In this document: positions 1 to 7,545 of the stretch, piece by piece | Numbering within the stretch: the stretch's first letter is position 1 | How the letters are laid out: the number at the start of each line of letters is the position of its first letter | Origin: Bradyrhizobium sp. CB1015 | GTDB lineage: Bacteria > Pseudomonadota > Alphaproteobacteria > Rhizobiales > Xanthobacteraceae | Length of the DNA: 64,000 nucleotides | Assembly (NCBI RefSeq): GCF_025200925.1 | Contig: NZ_CP104174.1 | Coordinates: 2,914,001-2,978,000 of the forward strand | Direction of reading: 5' to 3' | Notes under the pieces: model-generated | Told to the model about the DNA's origin: nothing | Databases searched by the model: none | The model's input: only the letters and a program-made list of their open reading frames with translations | Translations under genes and position numbers: made by a program

Positions 1-685
1 TGCCCGACAGTTGCTGCTGATGGCCGGCCACCGACCAATCGGCGATCTGGCCCGACAGAAACGCCAGCGTCGCCTCCAGCATGGAGACGTCGATCAGCTG
101 CCCCTTGCCGGTGCGGTCGCGCTGGTAGAGTGCGCTCGAGACACCAAAAGCAGCGGTGGCGCCCGAAAGCACGTCGCACACGGCAAAGCCCGCGCGCGTC
201 GGCCCCGTCTCGGGGTGGCCGGTGATCGCCATGATGCCCGACAGCGCCTGCATCTTGCCGTCATAGCCGGGCCGCAGGCGGTCCGGGCCGGTCTGGCCGA
301 AACCCGACACCGCGCAATAGATCAGCTTCGGATTGATGGCCGACAGCGCCTCATAGCCGATGCCGAGCTTGTCCATCACGCCGGGGCGGAAATTCTCCAT
401 GACCACGTCGACCTGCGCGGCGAGCTGCTTCACGATCGCGATCGCCTCCGGCTTCTGCAGATCGAGCGTCAGGCTGCGCTTGTTGCCGTTGATCGCCTGG
501 AATGCCGGCGCCAGACCGCGCTCGGCCCATTCGCGGCTGAGCGGCGTGCGGCGCATGTCCTCGCCCTCGCGCCGCTCGACCTTGATGACGTCGGCGCCGA
601 GCAGCGCGAGCTGGTAGCTCGCATAGGGGCCGGCCAGCACTTGCGTGAAGTCCAGGATCTTCACGCCCTCGAACGGTCGCGTCAC
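1..685 (-). CDS. CaiB/BaiF family CoA-transferase (partial, C-terminus outside window)
   Basis: Class III CoA-transferase; the family moves CoA between an acyl-CoA and a free organic acid in the cytoplasm. The translation opens MTRPFEGVKILDFTQVLAGP and continues with GADVIKVERREGED and ENFRPGVMDKLGIGYE, which contain the family's typical N-terminal Rossmann core and the catalytic-Asp region. It runs off the left edge, so about 228 of roughly 390-400 expected residues are visible. The start is a GTG at 685 with GGGGAG just upstream; no better ATG exists. It lies 35 bp downstream of the glycine-reductase-B-like gene and is probably co-transcribed with it. The substrate cannot be told from sequence. 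Confidence 0.92.
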   Translation of the reverse strand, partial: MTRPFEGVKILDFTQVLAGPYASYQLALLGADVIKVERREGEDMRRTPLSREWAERGLAPAFQAINGNKRSLTLDLQKPEAIAIVKQLAAQVDVVMENFRPGVMDKLGIGYEALSAINPKLIYCAVSGFGQTGPDRLRPGYDGKMQALSGIMAITGHPETGPTRAGFAVCDVLSGATAAFGVSSALYQRDRTGKGQLIDVSMLEATLAFLSGQIADWSVAGHQQQLSG

Positions 686-720
686 GTCGTTCTCCCCTTG
701 ATTGTTGTTATTGGAGGACG

Positions 721-1650
721 TCAGGCGGCGCGGTTGCCGCGCGCGATCTCCTTCTGCTTGTCGAACTCGGCGCGGCGGCGCGCCAGCTCTTCGGGCGAGA
801 GCTGCGCGACGTTGTTGTAGTCGAGCTTCCAGGAGGCGTCCTCGCTCCAGCGCAGCGGCGACTGCATCGTGGTCTGCGGACCGCTCGCGGTCTCCAGCAG
901 CCGGAGCGCGAGCTCGAGCGTCTGCGCCTGCGAGGCGATGTCGTGCGGCTTGCCGGCGGAATTGCCGAGCGGGAAGTCAGAGAACAGGAAGCGCGGCACG
1001 GCGGCGTGCTCGACGATGTCCTTGGCGCAGCCCATGATCACGGTGGCAATGCCGTTGCGCTCCAGGTGCCGCGCCACCAGCGCGGTGGTCTGGTGGCAGA
1101 CCGGGCAGTTCGGCACCAGCACCGCGACATCGACCTTGTCCGCGAGGCAGCGTGCCAGGATCTCCGGCGCGTCGGTGTCGAGCGTGACCCGATGGCTGCG
1201 GTTGGTCGGTGCACCGAAGAAGCGCGGCGCCACTTCGCCGATCCGGCCGGCGGCCGATGCCTTCAACAGCTGTGGCAGCGGAAACCAGGTGCCGCTGTCG
1301 GTGGCCGATGTGTGCTTTCGGTCGTAGCCGATGTGCGAGATGCGCAGGTCGTGCTGCTTGGAGGTGTCGCCGTCATAGACCTGATAAAACTTCGCACTGC
1401 CATTATACGCCGCGCCCGGCCCCTGGTCGCCCTTGGCCGGATCGTAGGGCGCAGCGGTGGTGATGATGGTGACGCGGGATTGCGAAAGCGGCTTCTTCAG
1501 CGGCTGGAACGGCGCCTCGGTGTAATGCGCCCAGCGGTACGGCGTGGTGTAGCCGATCGCCGCGTAATAGTCGCGGGTGCGCTGCATGTAGGGGACGGGG
1601 GAATCGTGGTCGGGCGCAAAGCCAAATTCGTCGTCGCGCGGAGCGGACAT
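721..1650 (-). CDS. Glycine/sarcosine/betaine reductase selenoprotein B-like protein
   Basis: A 309-residue protein resembling the substrate-binding B subunit of the glycine/betaine/proline reductases (GrdB/PrdB group). The recognisable block is VLVPNCPVCHQTTALVARHL (about residues 178-197), followed by IMGCAKDIVEHAAVPRFLFS and the SDFPLGNSAGKPHD segment. No in-frame TGA that could encode selenocysteine was seen; Cys pairs occupy the redox position. No other reductase subunit (GrdA, GrdC, GrdD) lies nearby, so a Stickland-type role is unlikely; it is more likely a thiol-dependent accessory of the CoA-transferase route downstream (inference). AGGAGA precedes the ATG. Family assignment is good; function unknown. 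Confidence 0.75.
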   Translation of the reverse strand: MSAPRDDEFGFAPDHDSPVPYMQRTRDYYAAIGYTTPYRWAHYTEAPFQPLKKPLSQSRVTIITTAAPYDPAKGDQGPGAAYNGSAKFYQVYDGDTSKQHDLRISHIGYDRKHTSATDSGTWFPLPQLLKASAAGRIGEVAPRFFGAPTNRSHRVTLDTDAPEILARCLADKVDVAVLVPNCPVCHQTTALVARHLERNGIATVIMGCAKDIVEHAAVPRFLFSDFPLGNSAGKPHDIASQAQTLELALRLLETASGPQTTMQSPLRWSEDASWKLDYNNVAQLSPEELARRRAEFDKQKEIARGNRAA

Positions 1651-1772
1651 GGGCGCGTCTCCTGGTTCTTGGTTGGGGCCAGACTAGAGATAGTTTTGGC
1701 GTTGCTCAACGGGGGAGGCGGAGGCGCAGGACAGGATTGCAGACGAAGGATGGAGCAGCGCGGCGGTGTCCC

Positions 1773-2156
1773 TTACCCACCCCTGGAGGGGCAGGGCTAT
1801 CGCATATGACTTGTGGCGGCGGCCTGCGCGCACGCCTCGTCCTTCGAGACGGCGCTTACGCGCCTCCTCAGGATGAGGCTAATCAGCGTCAGTGCTCGTT
1901 GAAACTGCAGCCGCGCACTCCGCCCTCATCCTGAGGAGCCCGCCCAAAGCGGGCGTCTCGAAGGATGGCTGCAGGGAAAAGCTCTCAAATGCGATAGCCC
2001 CACCTTGTGGGGGAGGGTCGCTGCGCATAGAGCGAAGCGGAATGCGCAGCGGGGTGGGGTGAAGGTGTCTCCGCGGAGAAAACTGCCCGAGTGGAGAGAT
2101 CACCCCACCCCGCTCGCGCTGCGCGCGATCGACCCTCCCCCTCCAGGGGAGGGTGA
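1773..2156. repeat. Nested palindromic repeat mosaic filling the 1651-2166 intergenic gap
   Basis: The gene-free interval holds layered inverted repeats and no credible gene. An outer 11-bp arm GGCTATCGCAT (1795-1805) pairs with ATGCGATAGCC (1989-1999). Inside it, 1833-1970 is a second palindromic unit: CCTTCGAGAC near 1841 mirrors GTCTCGAAGG near 1955, and CCTCAGGATGAGG mirrors CCTCATCCTGAGG. From about 2000 to 2156 a third unit has GGGGGAGGGTCG at one end and CGACCCTCCCCC at the other. The final 58 bp (2097-2154) recur in inverse orientation at 59415-59472 without a difference. Such units are common between Bradyrhizobium genes; they look like one repeat inserted within another. Confidence 0.85.
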
Positions 2157-2166
2157 AGAGCATCAC

Positions 2167-2748
2167 CTACTTAAACACGTGCAGCGCCGCGTATTGCAGC
2201 AGCATGATCGCCTTGGCGTCGATGATGCGGCCGTCGGCGATCATAGCCAGAGCCTCATCGATGGAAAGCTCCAGCACCTCGATGTCCTCGCCCTCGTGCT
2301 CGAGGCCGCCGCCGTCGCTCACCCGCATCTCGGGCTCGTATTCGGCCACGAAGAAATGCAGCTTCTCGGTGATGGCGCCGGGACTCATGAAGGCCTCGAA
2401 CACCTTGTGGACGTGGTGCAGGCGATAGCCCGTCTCTTCCTCCGCCTCGGCGCGGATGCGCTTTTCGGGCTCGGCGTTGTCGAGCACGCCGGCGGCGGCC
2501 TCGATCAACAGGTCGTCGTAACCGCGGATGAAGGCCGGGAGGCGGAACTGGCGCACCAGGATCACGGTCCGCCGCGCGAGATTATACGGCAGCACGGCGG
2601 CGGCGTTGTCGCGCTCATAGGTCTCGCGATGCTGGGTCTGCCACTCGCCATTGGCGCGCCGGTACTCGAACGTCGTGGTCTTCAGCGTGGTCCAGCCGTC
2701 CGAGAGCACGCGGACGTCCTTGATGCGGACGCGGTCGGAAATGGTCAT
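2167..2748 (-). CDS. Nudix hydrolase, NudK-like (GDP-mannose pyrophosphatase type)
   Basis: A 193-residue Nudix enzyme, cytoplasmic. The Nudix box is GVLDNAEPEKRIRAEAEEET; the spacing G-x5-E-x7 followed by EAEEETGY is the same variant seen in NudK, which hydrolyses GDP-mannose and related sugar nucleotides in a Mg2+-dependent reaction. The upstream EAAAG and the segment VRQFRLPAFIRGYDDLLIEA also fit the NudK/ADP-ribose pyrophosphatase branch. The ATG at 2748 is followed downstream by the repeat block; the GNAT gene ends 10 bp upstream of its start, so it is probably the last gene of the Sua5 operon. ADP-ribose hydrolysis is an alternative specificity. Confidence 0.88.
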   Translation of the reverse strand: MTISDRVRIKDVRVLSDGWTTLKTTTFEYRRANGEWQTQHRETYERDNAAAVLPYNLARRTVILVRQFRLPAFIRGYDDLLIEAAAGVLDNAEPEKRIRAEAEEETGYRLHHVHKVFEAFMSPGAITEKLHFFVAEYEPEMRVSDGGGLEHEGEDIEVLELSIDEALAMIADGRIIDAKAIMLLQYAALHVFK

Positions 2749-2757
2749 GGCTGGATC

Positions 2758-3219
2758 TCAGTTGCTTGGCGTAGTCGCACGGCCGTCGAGCCACTTCTGG
2801 AACATCACGGAGGTCGAGAGCTCGAAGCCGAGCGAGCCGTAGAACGCGTTGGCCTGCGCGTTCTCGCGGCGGACCAGGAGCTGCAGCTTCGAAATGCCGG
2901 CGCTTCGCAGCCAGTCCTCGGCCGCCGCCATGACGATGCGGCCATAGCCGCGCTTCTGACAGTCGGGATCGACGGCGACGTAATAGACCCAGCCGCGATG
3001 GCCGTCATGGCCGACCATCACGGTGGCGACGATCGCGCCATTGTCGCGGCCGACCAGCACGGTGGAATTGTCGCGCCGCCGCGCCAGCGCGATGTCGGCA
3101 TGCGGATCGTTCCAGGGCCGCGTCAGGCCGCAGCGCTGCCACAGCGCGACGACCTTCTCGACATCGGCGTCGGTGATCGCATCGATCGCAAGCGGAGCAG
3201 GCGAGACTGGCGCGCTCAC
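2758..3219 (-). CDS. GNAT acetyltransferase, YpeA-like
   Basis: A 153-residue N-acetyltransferase. Sequence hallmarks of the YpeA group are VVALWQRCGLTRPWNDP near the N-terminus and GHDGHRGWVYYVAVDPDCQ followed by KRGYG, the acetyl-CoA pyrophosphate loop (Q/RxxGxG/A pattern). C-terminal ANAFYGSLGFE is the usual GNAT motif B. The substrate of YpeA-like enzymes is not established. Its start overlaps the stop of the upstream FAD-dehydrogenase gene by 4 bp (3216-3219), indicating translational coupling. Confidence 0.88.
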   Translation of the reverse strand: MSAPVSPAPLAIDAITDADVEKVVALWQRCGLTRPWNDPHADIALARRRDNSTVLVGRDNGAIVATVMVGHDGHRGWVYYVAVDPDCQKRGYGRIVMAAAEDWLRSAGISKLQLLVRRENAQANAFYGSLGFELSTSVMFQKWLDGRATTPSN

Positions 3220-4643
3220 AGCACCTTCCCCGGATTCATGATGCCGAGCGGATCGAGCATCGCCTTGACCTGTCGCATCAGCTCGATGGCGGTCTTGTCC
3301 TTCACTTCGGGCAGCTCGTCGCGCTTGAGCACGCCGATGCCGTGTTCGGCCGAGATCGAGCCGCCCATGCGCAGCACGATCTCGAACACCACCGCGTTCA
3401 CATCATGCCAGCGTGCGAGGAAATCGGCGGTGTTGGCGCCGATCGGCTGGCTGACATTGTAGTGCAGATTGCCGTCGCCGAGATGGCCGAACGGCACCGG
3501 CCGGGCGCCGGGGATCAGCTTCACCACGGCCGCATCGGCTTCCGCGATGAATTCAGGCACGGCCGCAACGGGCACGGAGATGTCGTGCTTGATCGAGCCG
3601 CCCTCCGGCTTTTGCGCCGCCGACATCTCGTCGCGCAGCTTCCAGAACGCACCGCGCTGGGCGAGGCTCGCCGCGATCACGGCGTCGTCGACGATCTCCT
3701 CCTCCATGGCGCGGGCGAGGATCGTCTCCAGCGGCGTGCGGGCGTCGTCGCCGGCTGTGGACAATTCCATCAGCACGTACCAGGGATGCTTCGCCTCGAG
3801 CGGATCGCGCACGTCGATGCCGTGGCGGATCGAGAAGTCGACCGCCATCTCCGACAGCAGCTCGAAGCTCGTCAGCGCATTGGCGGCTTCGCCTTGCGCG
3901 ATGGTCAGCAGCTTGAGCGCCGCCGCCGGCGATTTCAGCCCGACGAAGGCGGTCTCGATCGCCCGCGGCTTCGGAAACAGTTTCAGCGTCGCCGCGGTGA
4001 TGATGCCGAGCGTCCCTTCGGCGCCGATGAAGAGGTTGTGCAGATTGTAGCCGGTGTTGTCCTTCTTCAGCTTCGACAGCGAATTAAGCACGCGCCCGTC
4101 GGCGAGCACCACTTCCAGGCCCAGTGCCATCTCGCGCGCGACGCCATAGGCGAGCGCCGCGGTGCCGCCGGCGTTGGTGGAGAGGTTACCGCCGATGGTG
4201 CAGCTGCCTTCCGCGCCCAGCGACAGCGGAAATAGCCGGTCGACCTCGGAGGCCTTGGCTTGCGCGATCTGCAGCACCACGCCGGCTTCGCAGGTCATGG
4301 TGTTGGAGGCGGTGTCGACCTCGCGGATCTTGTCGAGCCGGCGCAGCGACACCACCACCTCGCCATTGTGCGGCGTCTGGCCGCCGACGAGCCCGGTGTT
4401 GCCGCCCTGCGGCACCAGCGCGATGTTGTGTGCGGAGGCGAGCTTGCAGATCGCGGAGACCTCCGCCGTCGAGCCCGGACGCAGCACCAGCGGCGAGCGG
4501 CCGTGGAACAAATTGCGTTCCTCGGTGACGTAAGGCTCGATATCGGTCGGGTCGGTGATCGCGTGACGGTCGCCGACGATCTTGCGGAATTGCTCGATCA
4601 ATTCGGGCGCAAGCGGCGGGGTGGCAGGCTTGTTGATGTTCAT
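3216..4643 (-). CDS. FAD-linked 2-hydroxyacid dehydrogenase (GlcD / D-2-hydroxyglutarate dehydrogenase family)
   Basis: A 475-residue flavoprotein with an N-terminal PCMH-type FAD-binding domain (RPGSTAEVSAICKLA, then VPQGGNTGLVGG, SLGAEGSCTIGGNLSTNAGG) and a C-terminal FAD-oxidase domain ending with PFGHLGDGNLHYN, SISAEHGIG and DPLGIMNPGKVL, the motif set of D-2-hydroxyglutarate / D-lactate / glycolate dehydrogenases. It would oxidise a D-2-hydroxyacid and pass electrons to a quinone or flavoprotein acceptor. The start at 4643 was chosen over the longer reading frame because the extra 24 residues are low-complexity and overlap the upstream gene. It lies 16 bp after Sua5 and overlaps the GNAT gene by 4 bp. 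Confidence 0.9.
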   Translation of the reverse strand: MNINKPATPPLAPELIEQFRKIVGDRHAITDPTDIEPYVTEERNLFHGRSPLVLRPGSTAEVSAICKLASAHNIALVPQGGNTGLVGGQTPHNGEVVVSLRRLDKIREVDTASNTMTCEAGVVLQIAQAKASEVDRLFPLSLGAEGSCTIGGNLSTNAGGTAALAYGVAREMALGLEVVLADGRVLNSLSKLKKDNTGYNLHNLFIGAEGTLGIITAATLKLFPKPRAIETAFVGLKSPAAALKLLTIAQGEAANALTSFELLSEMAVDFSIRHGIDVRDPLEAKHPWYVLMELSTAGDDARTPLETILARAMEEEIVDDAVIAASLAQRGAFWKLRDEMSAAQKPEGGSIKHDISVPVAAVPEFIAEADAAVVKLIPGARPVPFGHLGDGNLHYNVSQPIGANTADFLARWHDVNAVVFEIVLRMGGSISAEHGIGVLKRDELPEVKDKTAIELMRQVKAMLDPLGIMNPGKVL

Positions 4644-4659
4644 GTCCTCGTCTCTTGCT

Positions 4660-5667
4660 TCACCGCGCCACCGCGGCGCGACGCAGCCGGTCGTTGATCG
4701 CCTCGCCCAGACCATCTTCGGGGATCGGCATCACCGCAATCGCCCGCGGCCCTTTCGCATCGAGGCCGCGAAGATAGCCGAACAGATTGGCCGCGGCTTC
4801 ATCGAGATCACCGGTGGGCGACAAATTCATGACGGCCGATGCGGCGTCAAGGCCGGGCAGGCGCTCCGGCCCAAACGCCAGCAGCGCCTCGCCCGGCATG
4901 ACCTCGCGCGCATCGAGCCGCACATGGGCGCGCGGCGCGTAGTGCGAGGCCAGCATGCCCGGCGCCAGCGGCTGGCTGTCGTCGCTGCCAGCCTCTACCT
5001 TTGGCCGCGCCAGCGGCGCGCCCAGCACCGCCTCGATCCGCTCGCGTGACAGCCCGCCGGGACGAAGCAGCATCGGCGCGTCGAGGCAGCCGACAATCGT
5101 CGATTCGACGCCGACCGTAACGGGCCCGCCGTCGATGATCAGGTCGATCCGCCCGGCAAGGTCGCTCTCGACATGGGCAGCCAGCGTCGGCGAGACGTGC
5201 CCGGAGATGTTGGCCGACGGCGCCACCACGGCGCCGCCGAAGGCGCGCAGGATCGCCTGCGCGACGGGGTGGGCGGGGATACGGATCGCCACCGTGTCGA
5301 GGCCGGCGGTGGCGAGATCCGCCACCGGGCAGTCCTCGGTCTTCGGCACCACCAGCGTCAGCGGCCCCGGCCAGAACGCCTCCGCGAGCGCCAGCGCGCG
5401 CGCATCGAACCGCCCGATCCGCCGCGCGGCTTTGAGGTCCGCGACATGCGCGATCAGCGGATTGAAGGCCGGCCGGCCCTTGGCAGCGTAGAGATGGGTG
5501 ATCGCGGCGGCATTGGCAGCATCCGCCCCGAGCCCGTAGACCGTCTCGGTCGGGAACGCGACCAGCCCGCCGGCCGCAAGCCGCCGGGCGGCGGCGTCCG
5601 CGCCGGCCCCGCCGGCCAGTAAAATCAGCGTCTCGACACCCGCTTTCACAGGGATAAAATTCCTCAT
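4660..5667 (-). CDS. tsaC: L-threonylcarbamoyladenylate synthase, long Sua5 form
   Basis: A 335-residue YrdC/Sua5 protein that makes threonylcarbamoyl-AMP from threonine, bicarbonate and ATP for t6A37 tRNA modification. The YrdC domain shows LVAFPTETVYGLGADA, AKGRPAFNPL, FWPGPLTLV and VAPSANISGHVSPT; the C-terminal Sua5 domain shows LAPGMLASHYAPRAHV. The ATG at 5667 (MRNFIPVK) is weakly supported by a ribosome-binding site, and a GTG seven codons downstream is possible. It lies next to a tRNA gene on the opposite strand and heads the four-gene operon Sua5, FAD dehydrogenase, GNAT, Nudix. Confidence 0.93.
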   Translation of the reverse strand: MRNFIPVKAGVETLILLAGGAGADAAARRLAAGGLVAFPTETVYGLGADAANAAAITHLYAAKGRPAFNPLIAHVADLKAARRIGRFDARALALAEAFWPGPLTLVVPKTEDCPVADLATAGLDTVAIRIPAHPVAQAILRAFGGAVVAPSANISGHVSPTLAAHVESDLAGRIDLIIDGGPVTVGVESTIVGCLDAPMLLRPGGLSRERIEAVLGAPLARPKVEAGSDDSQPLAPGMLASHYAPRAHVRLDAREVMPGEALLAFGPERLPGLDAASAVMNLSPTGDLDEAAANLFGYLRGLDAKGPRAIAVMPIPEDGLGEAINDRLRRAAVAR

Positions 5668-5717
5668 CTCGGCCGCTTGCAGTGCGTCAAACCCGACGCT
5701 ATAAGCCGCCTTCTTGT

Positions 5718-5794
5718 CGGAGTGTGGCTCAGCCCGGTAGAGCACTGCGTTCGGGACGCAGGGGTCGCAGGTTCGAATCCTGCCACTCCGACCA
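5718..5794 (+). tRNA. tRNA-Pro (anticodon CGG)
   Basis: A 77-nt cloverleaf. The acceptor arm CGGAGTG (5718-5724) pairs with CACTCCG (5784-5790); discriminator A and an encoded CCA follow (5791-5794). The anticodon stem CTGCG/CGCAG encloses the loop TTCGGGA, giving anticodon CGG at 5752-5754. The T-loop GTTCGAATC is standard. It decodes CCG, the commonest proline codon in a GC-rich genome. No integrase or duplicated tRNA tail is seen downstream. Confidence 0.97.
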
Positions 5795-6017
5795 TTCTTC
5801 CAAAAATCGACGTTTTCCAGAGGCTTGGCAGACCGACCGCCGGCGCCTCGGGACCTCTTTTGCAACGATTTCGGGACCGGGTCCACGCCCGATTTGACGG
5901 GGCAGGGCCGCTTGTCGCGGCGGCATGGCTGGCGGATAGCTGACGGCGGCGGCTGATGACCTTCTTGGATCGTGCCGCGTCTAACTCCCTCACTCCGTTC
6001 GCTGCCCCTCAAACGCA

Positions 6018-6047
6018 AACGGCGCGGCCGTGATCGGCCGCGCCGTT
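6018..6047. terminator. Hairpin terminator, perfect 13-bp stem
   Basis: AACGGCGCGGCCG (6018-6030) and CGGCCGCGCCGTT (6035-6047) pair perfectly around a TGAT loop. It lies 23 bp beyond the stop of the minus-strand gene at 6071-6367 and can also stop transcription from the tRNA side. The T run is weak. The remaining bases between the tRNA and this hairpin hold no gene. Confidence 0.7.
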
Positions 6048-6070
6048 GTGATCTTGCGATGTGAAGGGCC

Positions 6071-6367
6071 CTAGTCCTCGTAGGGTGCGTAGGCTGATGT
6101 GCCCCAGCGGGGCTCGTCATAGCCGTAGCCCGGGCTCCAATAACCGTAGGTGTTGGTGGGGTGCCAACCGCCGATGCGCTGGCATTGGCCGACGCCTGCC
6201 ATCAACTGGCCGCCGCTCATAGCCGGGCCGGTAGCGCCGACGGCTTCTCCACTGGGGGCCGTGCACCAGCCGGGACCGCGTCCCGCAGCGAGGCTGGGGC
6301 TTGCAGCTGCGAGCGGCAAAATCGCGGCCAGAGTTGCGGCGACGCTCGCGAGTTTCGTACGTGTCAT
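6071..6367 (-). CDS. Small secreted Gly/Tyr-rich protein, unknown function
   Basis: 98 residues. Residues 1-28 form a signal peptide (MTRTKLASVAATLAAILPLA, AxA cleavage near SLAAG). The mature part has two Cys (GPGWCTAP and GVGQCQRI) and a Tyr/Gly/Pro-rich tail (TNTYGYWSPGYGYDEPRWG), resembling many short exported proteins of this genus. The ATG at 6367 has GGAGA five bases upstream; an in-frame ATG at 6379 lies ahead of that ribosome-binding site. No domain recognised. Confidence 0.75.
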   Translation of the reverse strand: MTRTKLASVAATLAAILPLAAASPSLAAGRGPGWCTAPSGEAVGATGPAMSGGQLMAGVGQCQRIGGWHPTNTYGYWSPGYGYDEPRWGTSAYAPYED

Positions 6368-6526
6368 GGTTGTCTCCATGTTCGGGTTCAACGGGGGACC
6401 AATCCCTCCTGCTTCGAGACGTTCCGCGCGGAACGGTCGCGATTTCGCGAGCAAAAAGGGTTTCTTCGGGTTTCCCGGAAAGCGGTGATTCCATTCACGC
6501 GAGCGCGTCATCGCGAGCGCGCATCA

Positions 6527-6853
6527 TCATCTGCGAGCGACCAGCACACCCACCAGAAAGGCCACAATCAGCGACGGCAGCGGGGCGTCGCGCACCATGC
6601 CGCGGACGATGTCTTGCCAGTGCTGCTCAGGCACCAGTTTCGGCGATCGCACGTTTGGGGCGGGCTCGATGGCCCAGCTTGATGCGAGCTCGGCGATCTC
6701 GCTTTGCGCGAGGCGCACGCCGTCGCGGACGCGAAAGATTGCGGCCTCGGATCGCTCGCGCGGCGCGAGCAGCATCAAGGTCTCGACGGCGGTGCGCAGC
6801 GTCATCTCGCCGTAGCCTTGCAGCCTTACCTGCTCCTCGGGATCGGACGTCAT
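6527..6853 (-). CDS. Hypothetical protein with C-terminal membrane anchor
   Basis: 108 residues, not recognised. The N-terminal about 85 residues are soluble and charged (EEQVRLQGYGEMTLRTAVET, MLLAPRERSEA), followed by a single hydrophobic segment LPSLIVAFLVGVLVARR at the very C-terminus, a tail-anchor arrangement facing the cytoplasm. The ATG lies in an ATGA that is also the stop of a possible short upstream frame (see the finding at 6851-6952). Confidence 0.55.
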   Translation of the reverse strand: MTSDPEEQVRLQGYGEMTLRTAVETLMLLAPRERSEAAIFRVRDGVRLAQSEIAELASSWAIEPAPNVRSPKLVPEQHWQDIVRGMVRDAPLPSLIVAFLVGVLVARR

Positions 6854-7066
6854 GCGAAATCCCTCACAGCGCTAATTCTTAACGCGAAGTGGCGCGCGAT
6901 GGTGAAGGCCGCCGCTGCGCACAGGACCAGCGTGGATACCGCGCGGGCCAAGCCGCGCGAGATCGGCGCGCGTCAGGCGCCTGCTCATGGTCTTGCTCCA
7001 TGCTATGCATGGAAATGGCCGCCGCCGGTCTTGGTTCCCTGGGCGCGGCGCGAATCGGCAGCCCGA

Positions 7067-7291
7067 CTATTTCCGCAGCAGCTCGCTCAAGGCCGCCGTC
7101 GCCTCGGCGCAGCGGATATCGTCGATCTCGCGCGACAGGCTGAGCGCGCTCGATCTCAGCTCTTCGAGCTTCCAGCTGTCCGGATGCTGGTTTTCGAGCT
7201 GACCGAGACGCTTGTTCAGATCGTCCAGTCTCGATTGAAGCTGCCCGATGCTGGCGGCCCCATTCACTTTCCAAACGCGTTGTGCACGCAT
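7067..7291 (-). CDS. Small coiled-coil hypothetical protein
   Basis: 74 residues, not recognised. Most of it (IGQLQSRLDDLNKRLGQLEN, then LEELRSSALSLSREIDDIRC) has the heptad pattern of a short helical hairpin. The ATG at 7291 has AGGGGA eight bases upstream, which decides against the longer frame. It stands alone, divergent from the carbamoylase gene. Confidence 0.6.
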   Translation of the reverse strand: MRAQRVWKVNGAASIGQLQSRLDDLNKRLGQLENQHPDSWKLEELRSSALSLSREIDDIRCAEATAALSELLRK

Positions 7292-7545
7292 CGTCGTTCC
7301 CCTGATAGTCTCACGGTCTTGTGAGAGCGGTTCATGGCCGGAATGGGAGTTTGTTTTGTCCGGCTTCAGACGGTGGGGAACCGTTGCAGATCGGCAACGA
7401 AATTCCCGCGCGCTCCCCGAGTGCTGCACGATGATACCCGCAGGCACGGAATTTGATTGTGCCCTTCGTACGGGGGGCCGAGGCGGCCTGTGTGCGCGGT
7501 GATAGGCTCAGGCCCGGCGCACTCGAAAAAGATGAGGAATGACGC

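Noticed and set aside
11..820. Plus-strand frame opposite the CoA-transferase
   Set aside because: The minus-strand translation is an unmistakable CaiB/BaiF protein.
1684..1705. TTGG-N6-TCAA as a FixK box
   Set aside because: First half lacks the A of TTGA and it lies upstream of no suitably placed start.
5718..6060. tRNA-Pro as a genomic-island attachment site
   Set aside because: No integrase, no repeated tRNA 3' end and no change of gene content follow.
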